Origin: CAXQZU01 sp964228555
GTDB taxonomy: Bacteria; Planctomycetota; PLA2; JAEUHO01
Direction: 5' to 3'
Assembly (NCBI GenBank): GCA_964228555.1
Contig: CAXQZU010000001.1
Span: forward strand, 1-42,191
DNA: 42,191 nt
Shown here: positions 23,401 through 31,359 of the stretch, in pieces
Layout: each line of letters begins with the position of its first letter
Numbering within the stretch: the stretch's first letter is position 1
Program-made: the position numbers and the translations under genes
The notes under the pieces: generated by a model
What the model saw: the letters and a program-made list of their open reading frames with translations, nothing else
Database searches by the model: none
Told to the model about the DNA's origin: nothing

Positions 23401-24102
23401 GTGCGCGGCTACGAGGAGCTGGACCGCGTCGCCACGCCCTGGGGCGAGGCCCTGCTGGCCAGCCGCGCCATCCCCGGCCAGCCCGGCGAGCGCGCCTACG
23501 AGGTGAAGCTGGCCGGGGCGCTGCTGATGAGCAGCCTCGTCACCGAGTCCGAGCGCGCGCTCTCCACGCTGGCGCTGGCTCCGCCGGCCCCGCCGCGCGC
23601 CCGCGTCATGGTGGGCGGGCTGGGCCTGGGCTACACCGCGCTGGAGGCGCTGGCCCAGCCCGGCGTGCGCGAGGTCGAGGTGGTGGACCTGCTGCCCTGC
23701 GTGCTGCGCTGGCATCGCGAGGGGCTGGTGCCCATGGGCCCCCGCCTGCTGGCCGACCCGCGCTGCCGGCTGGTGGAAGCCGACGTCTTCGCGCGCCTGG
23801 CCGCCGCGCCAGCCGGCGGCTCCCCGGGCTGGGACGCCATCCTGCTGGACGTGGACCACAGCCCCGAGGCCCTGCTGCGCCCCGAGCACGGCAGCTTCTA
23901 CGACGAGGCCGGCCTGCGCGCCGCGGCGCGCCACCTCGTGCCCGGCGGCGTGCTGGGGATCTGGTCGGCCCTCGCGCCCGAGCCCGGCTTCACCGCCCGC
24001 CTGGAGCGCGCGCTGGGCCGCGCGCAGGCCCACGCGGTGGAGTTCTGGAACGTCAACAACGACGCCCAGGAGGTCAACAGCGTCTACCTCGCGTGGCGCT
24101 GA
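23401..24102 (+). CDS. Spermidine-synthase-like (SpeE-fold) methyltransferase-superfamily protein
   Basis: The product is 233 aa from GTG 23401, 6 nt after the preceding stop. The Rossmann core has VMVGGLGLGYTALEAL, VREVEVVDLLPCVLRWH, CRLVEADVFARL and WDAILLDVDHSPEALL, followed by YDEAGLRAAARHLVPGGVLGIWSA. This is the arrangement of spermidine synthase/YecO-like proteins. The polyamine-binding residues of true SpeE are not obvious, so the substrate is open. The zinc-ribbon protein directly upstream is probably expressed together with it. Confidence 0.85.
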   Translation: MRGYEELDRVATPWGEALLASRAIPGQPGERAYEVKLAGALLMSSLVTESERALSTLALAPPAPPRARVMVGGLGLGYTALEALAQPGVREVEVVDLLPCVLRWHREGLVPMGPRLLADPRCRLVEADVFARLAAAPAGGSPGWDAILLDVDHSPEALLRPEHGSFYDEAGLRAAARHLVPGGVLGIWSALAPEPGFTARLERALGRAQAHAVEFWNVNNDAQEVNSVYLAWR

Positions 24103-24113
24103 GCCCACGGGTG

Positions 24114-24119
24114 TAGCGT
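24114..24119 (+). promoter_or_regulatory. Putative -10 box (TAGCGT), leaderless start
   Basis: TAGCGT ends 6 nt before the GTG at 24126, with no ribosome site. It marks the ATP-grasp gene as a separate unit from the SpeE-like gene. Confidence 0.5.
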
Positions 24120-24125
24120 GTCGGC

Positions 24126-25169
24126 GTGAGGGTGCTCGTGCTCACGCACCGTGACCTGCTGCCGCCGCCCGGCGCGCGCGCGCGCCCCGACGGCGCGCGC
24201 ACGGTGCCGTGGGCCACCGAGCAGGACGTGCTCGAGGGCCTGCGACGGCTGGGCCACGAGGCCGTGGCCGTGGGCCTGTGCCGCAGCCTCGCGCCCTTGC
24301 GAGCCGCCTTGCGCCGCCACCGGCCACAGGCCGTGCTCAACCTGCTGGAGGAGTTCGGCGACCGCACCGAGCGCGTGGCCGAGGTGGTGGCGTGGCTGGT
24401 GCGCCAGGGCCTGCCCGTCACCGGCTGCCATGCGCCCGCCCTGCGCCGGGCGCACCACAAGGGCCGTGCGCGGCGCGCCCTCCGCAAGGCCGGGGTGCCG
24501 GTCCCGCACGGCGTGGCCGTGCCGCGCGCACGACGCCTGCGGGCGGCGCTGCGGCTGCCCTGGCCGCGCGTGGTGAAGTCGGCCACGCGCCACGGTTCCG
24601 AGGGCCTCACGCAGGCATCCATCGTCACCAGCGAGCGCGCGCAGGCGGCGCAGCTGCGACACATCCAGCGCGACGTGGGCACCGACGCGCTGGTCGAGCA
24701 GTACGTCGAGGGCCGGGAGCTCTACGTGGGCGTGCTGGGGGGGCGCGCCCTGCCGCCCTGCGAGCTGCAGCGGGCGCGGGGCGCCGCAGGGCCGTGGATC
24801 GCCAGCGCCCGCACCAAGTGGGACCCGGCCTATCGCAGCGCGCACGGGATGGCCTACGAGCCCGCCCGTCGCCTGCCCGCCGCAGGCGCGCGTCGCGTGG
24901 CGCGCGTGGCCGTGGCCGCGGCGCGCGCGCTGGGCATCGAGGCCGCCGCGCGCATCGACCTGCGACTCGCCCCGGACGGGCAGCCGTGGGTGATCGAGGC
25001 CAATCCCAACCCCGACCTGGGCGCGTGGGGCGAGTTCGCGGCCGGGGCAGCCCGTCACGGCCTGCCGTACGAGGCCTTGCTGGCGCGCCTGCTGGCCGAC
25101 GCCCGCCGTCGCTCGCGCGGGCGGCGTTCAGGCCAGCACCGCATCCTCCTCGGGCACGTGCGGACGTAG
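24126..25169 (+). CDS. D-alanine-D-alanine-ligase-like ATP-grasp protein
   Basis: The product is 347 aa from GTG 24126. Typical ATP-grasp order: N-terminal pre-ATP-grasp domain (VLVLTHRDLLPPP, VLNLLEEFGDRTERVAEVV), central lysine in PWPRVVKSATRHGSEGL, EQYVEGRELYVGVLGG, and the Mg site in AARIDLRLAPDGQPWVIEANPNPDLG. It should activate a carboxylate with ATP and join it to an amine. It is not a standard Ddl, and the substrate is unknown. The last 20 residues are Arg-rich, and the 3' end overlaps the convergent NUDIX gene by 42 bases. Confidence 0.85.
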   Translation: MRVLVLTHRDLLPPPGARARPDGARTVPWATEQDVLEGLRRLGHEAVAVGLCRSLAPLRAALRRHRPQAVLNLLEEFGDRTERVAEVVAWLVRQGLPVTGCHAPALRRAHHKGRARRALRKAGVPVPHGVAVPRARRLRAALRLPWPRVVKSATRHGSEGLTQASIVTSERAQAAQLRHIQRDVGTDALVEQYVEGRELYVGVLGGRALPPCELQRARGAAGPWIASARTKWDPAYRSAHGMAYEPARRLPAAGARRVARVAVAAARALGIEAAARIDLRLAPDGQPWVIEANPNPDLGAWGEFAAGAARHGLPYEALLARLLADARRRSRGRRSGQHRILLGHVRT

Positions 25170-26021
25170 CACCTGCTCGCCCAGCTCGCGCAGCAACACG
25201 CTGCGCTCGGGGTCGCGCTCCCCCACCACGCCCTGCCGCAGCAGGAAGCCCAGGATGCAGGGCACCACGTTGGGCTTGAACTCGTCGCTGCTGCGCAGCA
25301 TCGCCAGCACCTCGTCGGCTGGCACCAGCCGGAACGACTCCACCTCGCCGTCCCGCACCTGCGGCTGGAATCCCTCGGGCAGCTCGAGGTCGTAGGTGAA
25401 CAGCGTGTCGTCGCGCAGCCCGTCGGGCGTGAGCAGGCGGTACCGGAACGGCGCCACCCCCACGGCCTGCTCCGCCAGCGACGCCGGCACGCTGGCCTCC
25501 TCCATCGCCTCCTTGACCAGGTTCTGGCGCAGCGAGAGCCCGGCGGGCTGGCCGCCAGCGACCAGGTGGTCGAGCTTGCCCGGGTGCGAGGGCTTGTGCC
25601 GGCTGCGACGTGCCACCCACAGCAAGGGGCCGCGCGCACCGCGCACCCAGCCGTTGACATGCACGCCGAAGGCGCGCACGCCCAGCCACGGGGCCGCCGC
25701 ACGCTCCACCTGCATGGCCTCGGCAGCACCCCAGGCTCGCACGACGGCGTAGCGCTCCCCGCGCCAGGCCGGCAGGCGGCCGGCCTCGCGCAGTCGCGCA
25801 AGGCAGCCATCCACGGCCTGCGTGCGCGCTGCGCTCGTCGCGAGCGCCGGGTCCAGCCGCAGCGTGCCGCCCTCGAGGCGGAAGGGGCTGCGCGCCACGT
25901 CCGCGAGGTCCTGCGCCAGCGCAGCACGCACCCACCCGTAGCGCTCGCCACCCAGCTCGAAGGGCAGCATGCCCGCCAGGTCGTGGCGCCGGCAGGCCAG
26001 CACGCGCTCCAGCAGGCTCAC
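25128..26021 (-). CDS. NUDIX hydrolase with DUF4743-type N-terminal domain
   Basis: The product is 297 aa from GTG 26021, which overlaps the TGA of the upstream cyclase gene (GTGA) and has CGGAGG 4 nt before it. Residues 1-110 resemble the DUF4743 domain that precedes NUDIX in thiamine-pyrophosphokinase-related hydrolases (FELGGERYGWVR, AWRGERYAVV). The NUDIX box variant at about 156-178 keeps Glu171, Glu174 and Glu175 (GGQPAGLSLRQNLVKEAMEEA), as usual in that subfamily, which acts on thiamine-diphosphate-like compounds in yeast and plants. Substrate here is unproven, though thiC is in the same window. Translational coupling to the cyclase gene is likely. Confidence 0.88.
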   Translation of the reverse strand: MSLLERVLACRRHDLAGMLPFELGGERYGWVRAALAQDLADVARSPFRLEGGTLRLDPALATSAARTQAVDGCLARLREAGRLPAWRGERYAVVRAWGAAEAMQVERAAAPWLGVRAFGVHVNGWVRGARGPLLWVARRSRHKPSHPGKLDHLVAGGQPAGLSLRQNLVKEAMEEASVPASLAEQAVGVAPFRYRLLTPDGLRDDTLFTYDLELPEGFQPQVRDGEVESFRLVPADEVLAMLRSSDEFKPNVVPCILGFLLRQGVVGERDPERSVLLRELGEQVLRPHVPEEDAVLA

Positions 26022-27892
26022 GGCGCCTCCGGGTGCGGCACCGAGAGCAGCCCCAGCAGCGTCTCGCTGGCCACGAACATGTAGCCCGAGGTGGCGCGCG
26101 CAACCGCCTGCGGGCCCTGCTGCACCACCAGCTCGCCCAGCGCGCGGCGCACGCGCACCAGGTCGCCCGGGGCTGGAGGGTGGCGCCGCGCACGCCGCAG
26201 CCAGCGCCCCGCGCAGTCGATGGCCCACGGATGCGAGAGGAAGTTGATGCCCTCCTTGCCCGCCACCATCGACCCGTCGGGCCCGCGGAAGTCCACGATG
26301 AACTCGCCCATGTCGTAGTCGTCGTAGGCCAGGGCCTGCGAGCGCTCGCGCAGCAGGCGCGGGATGGAGGCCAGCACCGCAGGCGGCACCGGGATGCCCG
26401 CCTGCTCCTCGGCCCGCAGCAGCGTGGCGCAGGCCTGCAGCGTGAGGCCTGCCGAGATCTTGTCGCCCCGCTCGGCCGTGCGCCGCCACCCAGGCGGGCT
26501 GTCGTCGGCCACGAACAGGCGGCCGAGGAACGCGGCCGTCTCGGCCAGCATCGCCTCCAGCCGGGCTCGGTCGCCCCCCCAGCCCGCGCCCGAGAGGTGC
26601 ACTTCCAGCAGCGCCATCAGGGCCAGCGTGGTGGTGTAGGGGCTGTAGCGCTCTGGCACGCGCTGGTCGCGGTAGAGGTTCCAGCCGCCCGGCGTGGCCG
26701 AGCGGAAGCCCTCGCAAGCCTGTTGCGCGCGCACCAGCCGCTCGCGCCACGTGGCGAGCTCGCCGGGCTCCAAGGCGACGTGCCGCCACAGCACGGTGGC
26801 CGTGGCCGCCAGCATCCAGAAGGTGGGCTCGGCCTGCGCATGGCGCTCGCTGCTCCGCGGGCGCCAGCCCAGCACGCGGCCCGCGTGCTCGAGCACGTGT
26901 TCCGGCTGCCACAGCACCTCCAGCAGGGGACGCAGCGCCTGCCAGTCGCCGGCACCGCGCGCGGCCTGCAGCAGCACGTAGGCCGCCTGGGAGTTGCTCC
27001 ACGGGTCGGGCGAGGCCTCGTCGGCCTTGCGCGTGGCCACGTACAGCGCCTCTTCCTCGGGCGTGCGGGCCGCCGGCAGCGGGAAGGCGTTGCGCAGCCA
27101 GCCCCCCGGCAGGCGCTGCGCACGCAGGGCCTGCTGCAGCTGCTCGCGCTGCGCCTGCGCCACGCGCCACACCGTGGCGTCCGGCGCGGGCGAGCGCAGC
27201 AGCGACCCGCCATGGTCGTCCAGCAGGTCGCGCAGCGCCGCGCCACCCGGCAGGGCCAGCCCCGCATCGGCCAGCAGCAGCCAGCCCAGCGGCAGCGCCA
27301 CCACGAGCAGCACGCGCAGCATGGGAGCGAGGGCACGCGCCCACGAGAAGGGCCGGTCCACGTGCACCCGCGTGCTGCCCAGGCCCTTGAGCCGCACGCG
27401 CGCACGCGCGAAGCGCTCGCGCAGGGCTGCGTCGCGCCGCGTGACGGCCTCGAAGACCGGGCCGTCCAGCGCCAGGCCCTCGGGGCGGGCCTCGCCCTGC
27501 AGGCGTGCGGCCAGGTTGAGCGCCATGCCGTAGTAGTCGTCGGAGCGGCTCACCTCGCCGAAGGCCACGCCGATGCCCACGCGCCCGGGGATGGCCATGC
27601 CCGCAGCCTGCTGCGCCCTCGCGAAGGCGCCGAAGGCGGCGCGGGCCCGGCCCGCCGCCTCCACCACGCGCGCCGCCAGCGCATCGTCCAGTCCCTGCGG
27701 GCACTCCCACAGCAGCAGGTGGCCGTCGCCGAGGTTCTTGGTGAAGGTGGGCGGCACGCCGGCGAAGGCGTCCAGCACCACGCGGTGCGCGGCCGTTGCG
27801 AAGGCGCCCAGGTCGGCGGTGCGCAGGCGCTTGCTGGCCGCGGTGAAGCCGCGGATGTCGTAGATCAGGGCCAGCGCGCGCAGGTCACTCAC
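26018..27892 (-). CDS. Class III nucleotide cyclase domain-TM-helical (alpha-toroid-like) fusion
   Basis: The product is 624 aa from GTG 27892. Residues 1-180 are a class III adenylate/guanylate cyclase domain with the complete active site visible: metal aspartates Asp12 (YDIRGF) and Asp56 (LGDGHLLLW), purine-contact Lys52 and Asp118/119, transition-state Asn126 and Arg130 (NLAARL). A short TM segment (about 191-208) follows. The C-terminal 380 residues are helical, with repeats such as SPYTTTLALMALLEV and ISAGLTLQACATLLRA that resemble (alpha/alpha) toroid folds of terpenoid-cyclase or glycosidase-like proteins. Cyclases normally carry sensors N-terminally; here the extra domain is C-terminal and would sit outside the membrane. 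Output and ligand are unknown. Confidence 0.82.
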   Translation of the reverse strand: MSDLRALALIYDIRGFTAASKRLRTADLGAFATAAHRVVLDAFAGVPPTFTKNLGDGHLLLWECPQGLDDALAARVVEAAGRARAAFGAFARAQQAAGMAIPGRVGIGVAFGEVSRSDDYYGMALNLAARLQGEARPEGLALDGPVFEAVTRRDAALRERFARARVRLKGLGSTRVHVDRPFSWARALAPMLRVLLVVALPLGWLLLADAGLALPGGAALRDLLDDHGGSLLRSPAPDATVWRVAQAQREQLQQALRAQRLPGGWLRNAFPLPAARTPEEEALYVATRKADEASPDPWSNSQAAYVLLQAARGAGDWQALRPLLEVLWQPEHVLEHAGRVLGWRPRSSERHAQAEPTFWMLAATATVLWRHVALEPGELATWRERLVRAQQACEGFRSATPGGWNLYRDQRVPERYSPYTTTLALMALLEVHLSGAGWGGDRARLEAMLAETAAFLGRLFVADDSPPGWRRTAERGDKISAGLTLQACATLLRAEEQAGIPVPPAVLASIPRLLRERSQALAYDDYDMGEFIVDFRGPDGSMVAGKEGINFLSHPWAIDCAGRWLRRARRHPPAPGDLVRVRRALGELVVQQGPQAVARATSGYMFVASETLLGLLSVPHPEAP

Positions 27893-27900
27893 GGGCGCGC

Positions 27901-27906
27901 ATCGTA
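27901..27906 (-). promoter_or_regulatory. Putative -10 box (TACGAT), near-leaderless start of the cyclase gene
   Basis: TACGAT on the minus strand ends 8 nt before the GTG at 27892. It falls in the 37-nt gap after the TPR/redoxin gene. Confidence 0.45.
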
Positions 27907-27929
27907 CCGGGCCCGTGTGGGCGCGATCG

Positions 27930-29153
27930 CTAGCCGCCCAGCTTCTTCACGGCCTCCTGGGCGCAGACCCAGTCGTAGCCGTCGTTGTTCTCGTCGTTGA
28001 GGCGCATCCAGCGCAGCTTGCCCTCGCGGTCCACGAGGATCATCTGGCCGGGCCAGCGCAGGCCGAAGGCCGTCACGCCCGCCTCGTCCAGCAGCAGCGC
28101 CTGCGCACCCTGCCCGTTCTTCTCCAGCCACGCGCCGATGCGGTCGCTCTCGCCCTCGGCGGTGAGCGTGGTGTCTTCCTTCTGCGTGAAGACGTCGAAC
28201 TTCTTGAGCGAGGCCAGGCCCAGCACGCGGGCGCTGTCGCCCAGCACGCTGCGCGTGTTCTTCAGGTTGCGCAGGCGCACGTCCAGCAGCATCGCGCGGT
28301 GGTCGAGGTGGTAGAGCAGCGTGGGCTTGCCGCCGTAGGCCTTGTCGATGGCGGGAGCCGCCGGCGCGGCCGGGGCCTCGCCGCCCTCCGCGGGCGCCAG
28401 ATCCTCGCCCTGCGGCGGGGCCGCGATGGGCTTGGCCGAGTCCAGGCTGGGGGCGGCGGAGCCCACGCGGCCCAGGAAGGCCTCCAGCATGTCGAAGTTG
28501 GCCTTGACGGCGTCCTTCTGGAACAACTCGCGGAACTCGTTCATCACCGCGCGTGCCTTGGCCACGTCGCCCGCGGCCAGGTAGATGTCCACGAGGTCGA
28601 AGAGGGAGGTGAGGCGCTTGAGCGGGATGGACTCGCGGAAGGCCGCCTCGGCCGCCGCGAGGTCGCCCTTGCGACGATGCAGGCGCGCGAGGTCCTGCCA
28701 GTTGGCCCCGGCGGAGCGCGAGCCTGGATAGAGCTTGAGCACCTCCTTGCCGGCGACAAGGGCCTCGTCGTACTTCTTCTGCTCGGTGTAGAGCTCGCGG
28801 ATCTTCGTGTAGCACGTCTCGCGGTTGGTGTCGTTGCCGCCCTCGATCTTGAGGTAGGCCTGGAAGCACTCGATGGCCTTCTCGCGTTCCTTGGCCATGT
28901 CCCAGATCCAGCCCAGCCAGTAGATGTCCTTGTCGGCGGGCTTGACCTTCTCGGCCCAGAACGCGGCACGCTCCTTGGCGAAGGCCGAGCTGCGCTTCTT
29001 CTTGATGTTGTCCTTCCAGTCGCGCGTGATCGTGGGCGCGGCGCCAGCAGCCGCAGGCGCCTCCGCGGCCTCGTCCTCCGCATGCAGGGGCGCCGAGACG
29101 ACCAGCAACGGCAGGCAGGCGAGGCTGAGGGCGAACAGGCGAGCGAGGCGCAT
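27930..29153 (-). CDS. Exported TPR protein with C-terminal thioredoxin-like domain
   Basis: The product is 407 aa with GGAG 7 nt before the ATG. Signal peptide to about residue 25 (LHAED). Residues about 65-230 are TPR-like helical pairs (KAIECFQAYLKIEGG, KKYDEALVAGKEVLKLYPG, KGDLAAAEAAFRESI, AGDVAKARAVMNEF). After a Pro/Ala/Glu linker, residues about 275-407 have a thioredoxin/redoxin layout (GLRWPGQMILVDREGKLRWMRL) without any CxxC, so it is probably a binding or scaffold fold. Likely periplasmic. Its promoter is not clear; a palindrome GTGGTACCAC (29201-29210) lies in the divergent region upstream. Confidence 0.78.
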   Translation of the reverse strand: MRLARLFALSLACLPLLVVSAPLHAEDEAAEAPAAAGAAPTITRDWKDNIKKKRSSAFAKERAAFWAEKVKPADKDIYWLGWIWDMAKEREKAIECFQAYLKIEGGNDTNRETCYTKIRELYTEQKKYDEALVAGKEVLKLYPGSRSAGANWQDLARLHRRKGDLAAAEAAFRESIPLKRLTSLFDLVDIYLAAGDVAKARAVMNEFRELFQKDAVKANFDMLEAFLGRVGSAAPSLDSAKPIAAPPQGEDLAPAEGGEAPAAPAAPAIDKAYGGKPTLLYHLDHRAMLLDVRLRNLKNTRSVLGDSARVLGLASLKKFDVFTQKEDTTLTAEGESDRIGAWLEKNGQGAQALLLDEAGVTAFGLRWPGQMILVDREGKLRWMRLNDENNDGYDWVCAQEAVKKLGG

Positions 29154-29232
29154 GGGAGGCTCCAGGGGAGGGCCGCGCGTCGGGCTGCGGCTAGGGCTTG
29201 GTGGTACCACGGCTGTCCCCGTGCTTCCCCCC

Positions 29233-29238
29233 TAGACT
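29233..29238 (+). promoter_or_regulatory. Putative -10 box (TAGACT), near-leaderless start
   Basis: TAGACT ends 8 nt before the ATG at 29247, with no ribosome site between. Confidence 0.5.
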
Positions 29239-29246
29239 GGCGCGCC

Positions 29247-30695
29247 ATGACCGCACGGCCGTCCCCCCCGCACAGGCTGGATGGGGCAGCGGGCGGCCCG
29301 GGGCAGGCGGGCCGGGACGGCGTGCGCTGCACGCCGCGCCGGGTGCTGGGGGCCTGGCTGCGGGCCGCGGCCGCGGCCGGCGCGGCCGGGGCCCTGCTGC
29401 TGGGGGCCACGGTCCCGGCCGCGCCGGGCCCGCGGCCCGCGATGGCCGACGGCGCCAGTGCGCCCGGCAGCACCCGCGCGCCCGTGCGCACCACGCATTA
29501 CGAGCTGCACAGCGAGGGCGCGCAGGCCGAGGCCGAGGAATGGGGCCGCGTGCTCGAGGCAGCCTGGCCGCAGCTCAAGGCCTTCTTCCGCGCCGAGCCG
29601 CTGCTCAAGGAAGGCGAGCGGCTGCGCGTCGTGGTCACGGAGTCGGCCGAGGCGTGGACCAAGGCCATCGCCGCCTCGGGCGGCAACCCGCCGGGCAGCG
29701 GCGCCGGGGGCTACTACTGCCCCATCTCGCGCACGGCCTTCCTCTACCGGCAGCCCAGCACGTGGTACACGCGCACCTTGCTGCTGCACGAGGTAGCCCA
29801 CCAGTTCCACTTCCTCGGCGCCACGGGCAACCGCTCGCCGGGCGCGCGCTGGTACATCGAGGGCGTCGCCGAGCACCTCTCGCACCACGCGTGGGACGGC
29901 GCCACGCTGGCACTGGGCGTGGTGCCGCTGCTCTCGCTGGAGAACCGCGCCGGGCTGGCCCGCTCGCGCGTGCAGGACCCTGCGTTCGACATCGAGGCCC
30001 TCGTGAACGACGGACCCCACGAACGCCCGGAGGCGATGCACCTCGTGCGCTTCCTGCTGGAGGGCGAGGGCGGCAACCGCCGCAAGCGCTTCGAGGCGCT
30101 GGCCGCGAGGCTGGACCGCGGCGGCCAGGCGGCAGCGCTCTTCGGCCGCAGCCTGGGCCCGCCCCAGCGCCTGCTGGAGCAGTGGCGAGGCTGGCTGGAC
30201 GGCGTGCAGGAGCCGCTGGCGCCCGTGCACGTGGACTGGGACACGCGCGGGCCGCGCAGCGTGCGCGGCAGCAGCGGGGGCGTGAGCGGCTGCCGGGTGC
30301 GGCGGCCGGCCGCCTCGATCACGGCCACGCTGGCCCCCACGCCCCGGACGCGCTGGTCGGCCGGCCTGCTGCTGCACGCCACCGACGCCGCGCAGTACAC
30401 GGTGGCCCTCGTGACGCCCAGCGGCCTGCGCGTGCAGCGGCTCGAGAAGGCCGGCTGGTCGATGCTGCCCGTGGGCCAGCCCCCGCCGCCCCCCGGCGAC
30501 CAGCCCTGGCGCCTCACAGCCACGCGCGAGGGCACGCGCGTGACGCTGCGCGTCAACGGCAGCGAGGTGGGCAGCTACGACCTGCCCGGCGATGCCCTGG
30601 GCCTCGCCGTGGACGGCTGCACCATGGACTTCATCGACCTCGCGTGGGCGGTACAGCCGGCCGTGCAGGGCCCGTCGGGCGCGGCGGGCCGCTAG
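29247..30695 (+). CDS. Gluzincin-like (DUF1570-type) peptidase with LamG-like C-terminal domain
   Basis: The product is 482 aa. A basic N-terminal stretch and one hydrophobic segment (about 36-58) suggest export or membrane anchoring. The peptidase part has LLHEVAHQF (His181, Glu182, His185) and, 20-24 residues on, RWYIEGVAEHL (Glu205 or Glu209 as third ligand), the gluzincin HExxH...E pattern seen in DUF1570 proteins. Residues about 325-475 are a beta-rich module (RRPAASITATLAPTP, RWSAGLLLHATDAAQYTVALV, VTLRVNGSEVGSYDLPG) like the concanavalin/3-keto-disaccharide-hydrolase fold. It is probably extracytoplasmic and may act on peptides at a glycan. The convergent selenoprotein gene ends 14 nt away. 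Confidence 0.8.
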   Translation: MTARPSPPHRLDGAAGGPGQAGRDGVRCTPRRVLGAWLRAAAAAGAAGALLLGATVPAAPGPRPAMADGASAPGSTRAPVRTTHYELHSEGAQAEAEEWGRVLEAAWPQLKAFFRAEPLLKEGERLRVVVTESAEAWTKAIAASGGNPPGSGAGGYYCPISRTAFLYRQPSTWYTRTLLLHEVAHQFHFLGATGNRSPGARWYIEGVAEHLSHHAWDGATLALGVVPLLSLENRAGLARSRVQDPAFDIEALVNDGPHERPEAMHLVRFLLEGEGGNRRKRFEALAARLDRGGQAAALFGRSLGPPQRLLEQWRGWLDGVQEPLAPVHVDWDTRGPRSVRGSSGGVSGCRVRRPAASITATLAPTPRTRWSAGLLLHATDAAQYTVALVTPSGLRVQRLEKAGWSMLPVGQPPPPPGDQPWRLTATREGTRVTLRVNGSEVGSYDLPGDALGLAVDGCTMDFIDLAWAVQPAVQGPSGAAGR

Positions 30696-30709
30696 GCGCG
30701 CCGTCCGCA

Positions 30710-31306
30710 CTACATCCGGTAGCCCATGTCGCCGTGCTGCGCCAGGCGCGCGGCATAGAGGCCGGGCGGCGCCGGCTCGACGCCCGCCGCCTCGATCCAG
30801 CGGTTGAAGAAGTTGAACATCGCGCACACGGTGCTGGCGTCGTAGAGCTCGCGCTCGCTCCAGCCCAGCGCCTTGAGGCCCTCCACGTCGGACGCGCCCA
30901 CGGAGGCGGGCGCGTCGTTGAGCCTGCCCAGCCAGCGCCACAGCGCCTTCTCGCGCTCGGGGATGGGCGCCGTCTCGGGGTCGCTGCACACCGCATCCAC
31001 CAGCGCGCGATCGTTGCCCAGCAGGTGCGCCGCGACCGCGGCGTGCACGTCGTGTCAGAACAGGCAGCGGTTGCGCCGCGAGGTGAAGGCCGCCACCAGC
31101 TCCCGGAAGCCCGGCGAGAGCGGCGAGGGCCCACGCAGCACGGCGTGCGCCCAGTCGCAGAGCGGGCGGGCCGCCTCCGGGTTGGCCGCAAACAGGTGCC
31201 AGATGCCCGAGGGCGGCTGGCCCTGGCGGCGTGCCGCCGCAATCGCCTGCCCGAATCGCCCGGACTCGGGGCCGGGCTGGCCGGACTCCATCTCGCGGAA
31301 GTGCAT
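30710..31306 (-). CDS. AhpD/CMD-family peroxidase-related protein, probable selenoprotein (in-frame TGA at 31055-31057)
   Basis: Reading through one TGA gives 198 aa. The ATG at 31306 follows GGAGGT by 7 nt. Both halves belong to the carboxymuconolactone-decarboxylase/AhpD-like peroxidase-related family: upstream LRGPSPLSPGFRELVAAFTSRRNRCLF, downstream HDVHAAVAAHLLG, ALVDAVC, PIPEREKALWRWLGRLN, DVEGLKALGWSERELYDA and FNFFNRW. The TGA is codon 84, exactly where the family has the second cysteine of N-x-C-x2-C-x3-H (here C81-L-F-U84-H-D-V-H88). A hairpin with a GGUC loop follows 17 nt later, so selenocysteine is the best reading. TGA is a normal stop in many other genes here. It lies 53 nt downstream of the glycosylase gene and is probably cotranscribed. 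Confidence 0.85.
31025..31048 (-). promoter_or_regulatory. Candidate bacterial SECIS hairpin
   Basis: Minus-strand RNA: GUG, 2-nt bulge CA, CGCCGC, loop GGUC (31037-31034), GCGGCG, CAC. The loop begins 17 nt after the UGA (31057-31055). E. coli fdhF has an 18-nt gap and the same GGUC in its loop, where SelB contacts G and U. The stem is inside the coding region, as bacterial SECIS elements are. A GC stem can arise by chance in such a genome, so the loop and the spacing are the informative parts. Confidence 0.65.
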
Positions 31307-31359
31307 GCCGGGGACCTCCACGGGAGGCAACGCCGGCTGGCCGCGCGGCTTCCCGGCCC

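Noticed and set aside
31055..31057. Pseudogene or two separate genes at the AhpD-like locus
   Set aside because: Both halves are in the same frame, intact and family-like, and the TGA falls on a catalytic position with a SECIS-like hairpin; random nonsense mutation is less likely. A sequencing error (TGC to TGA) is not excluded.
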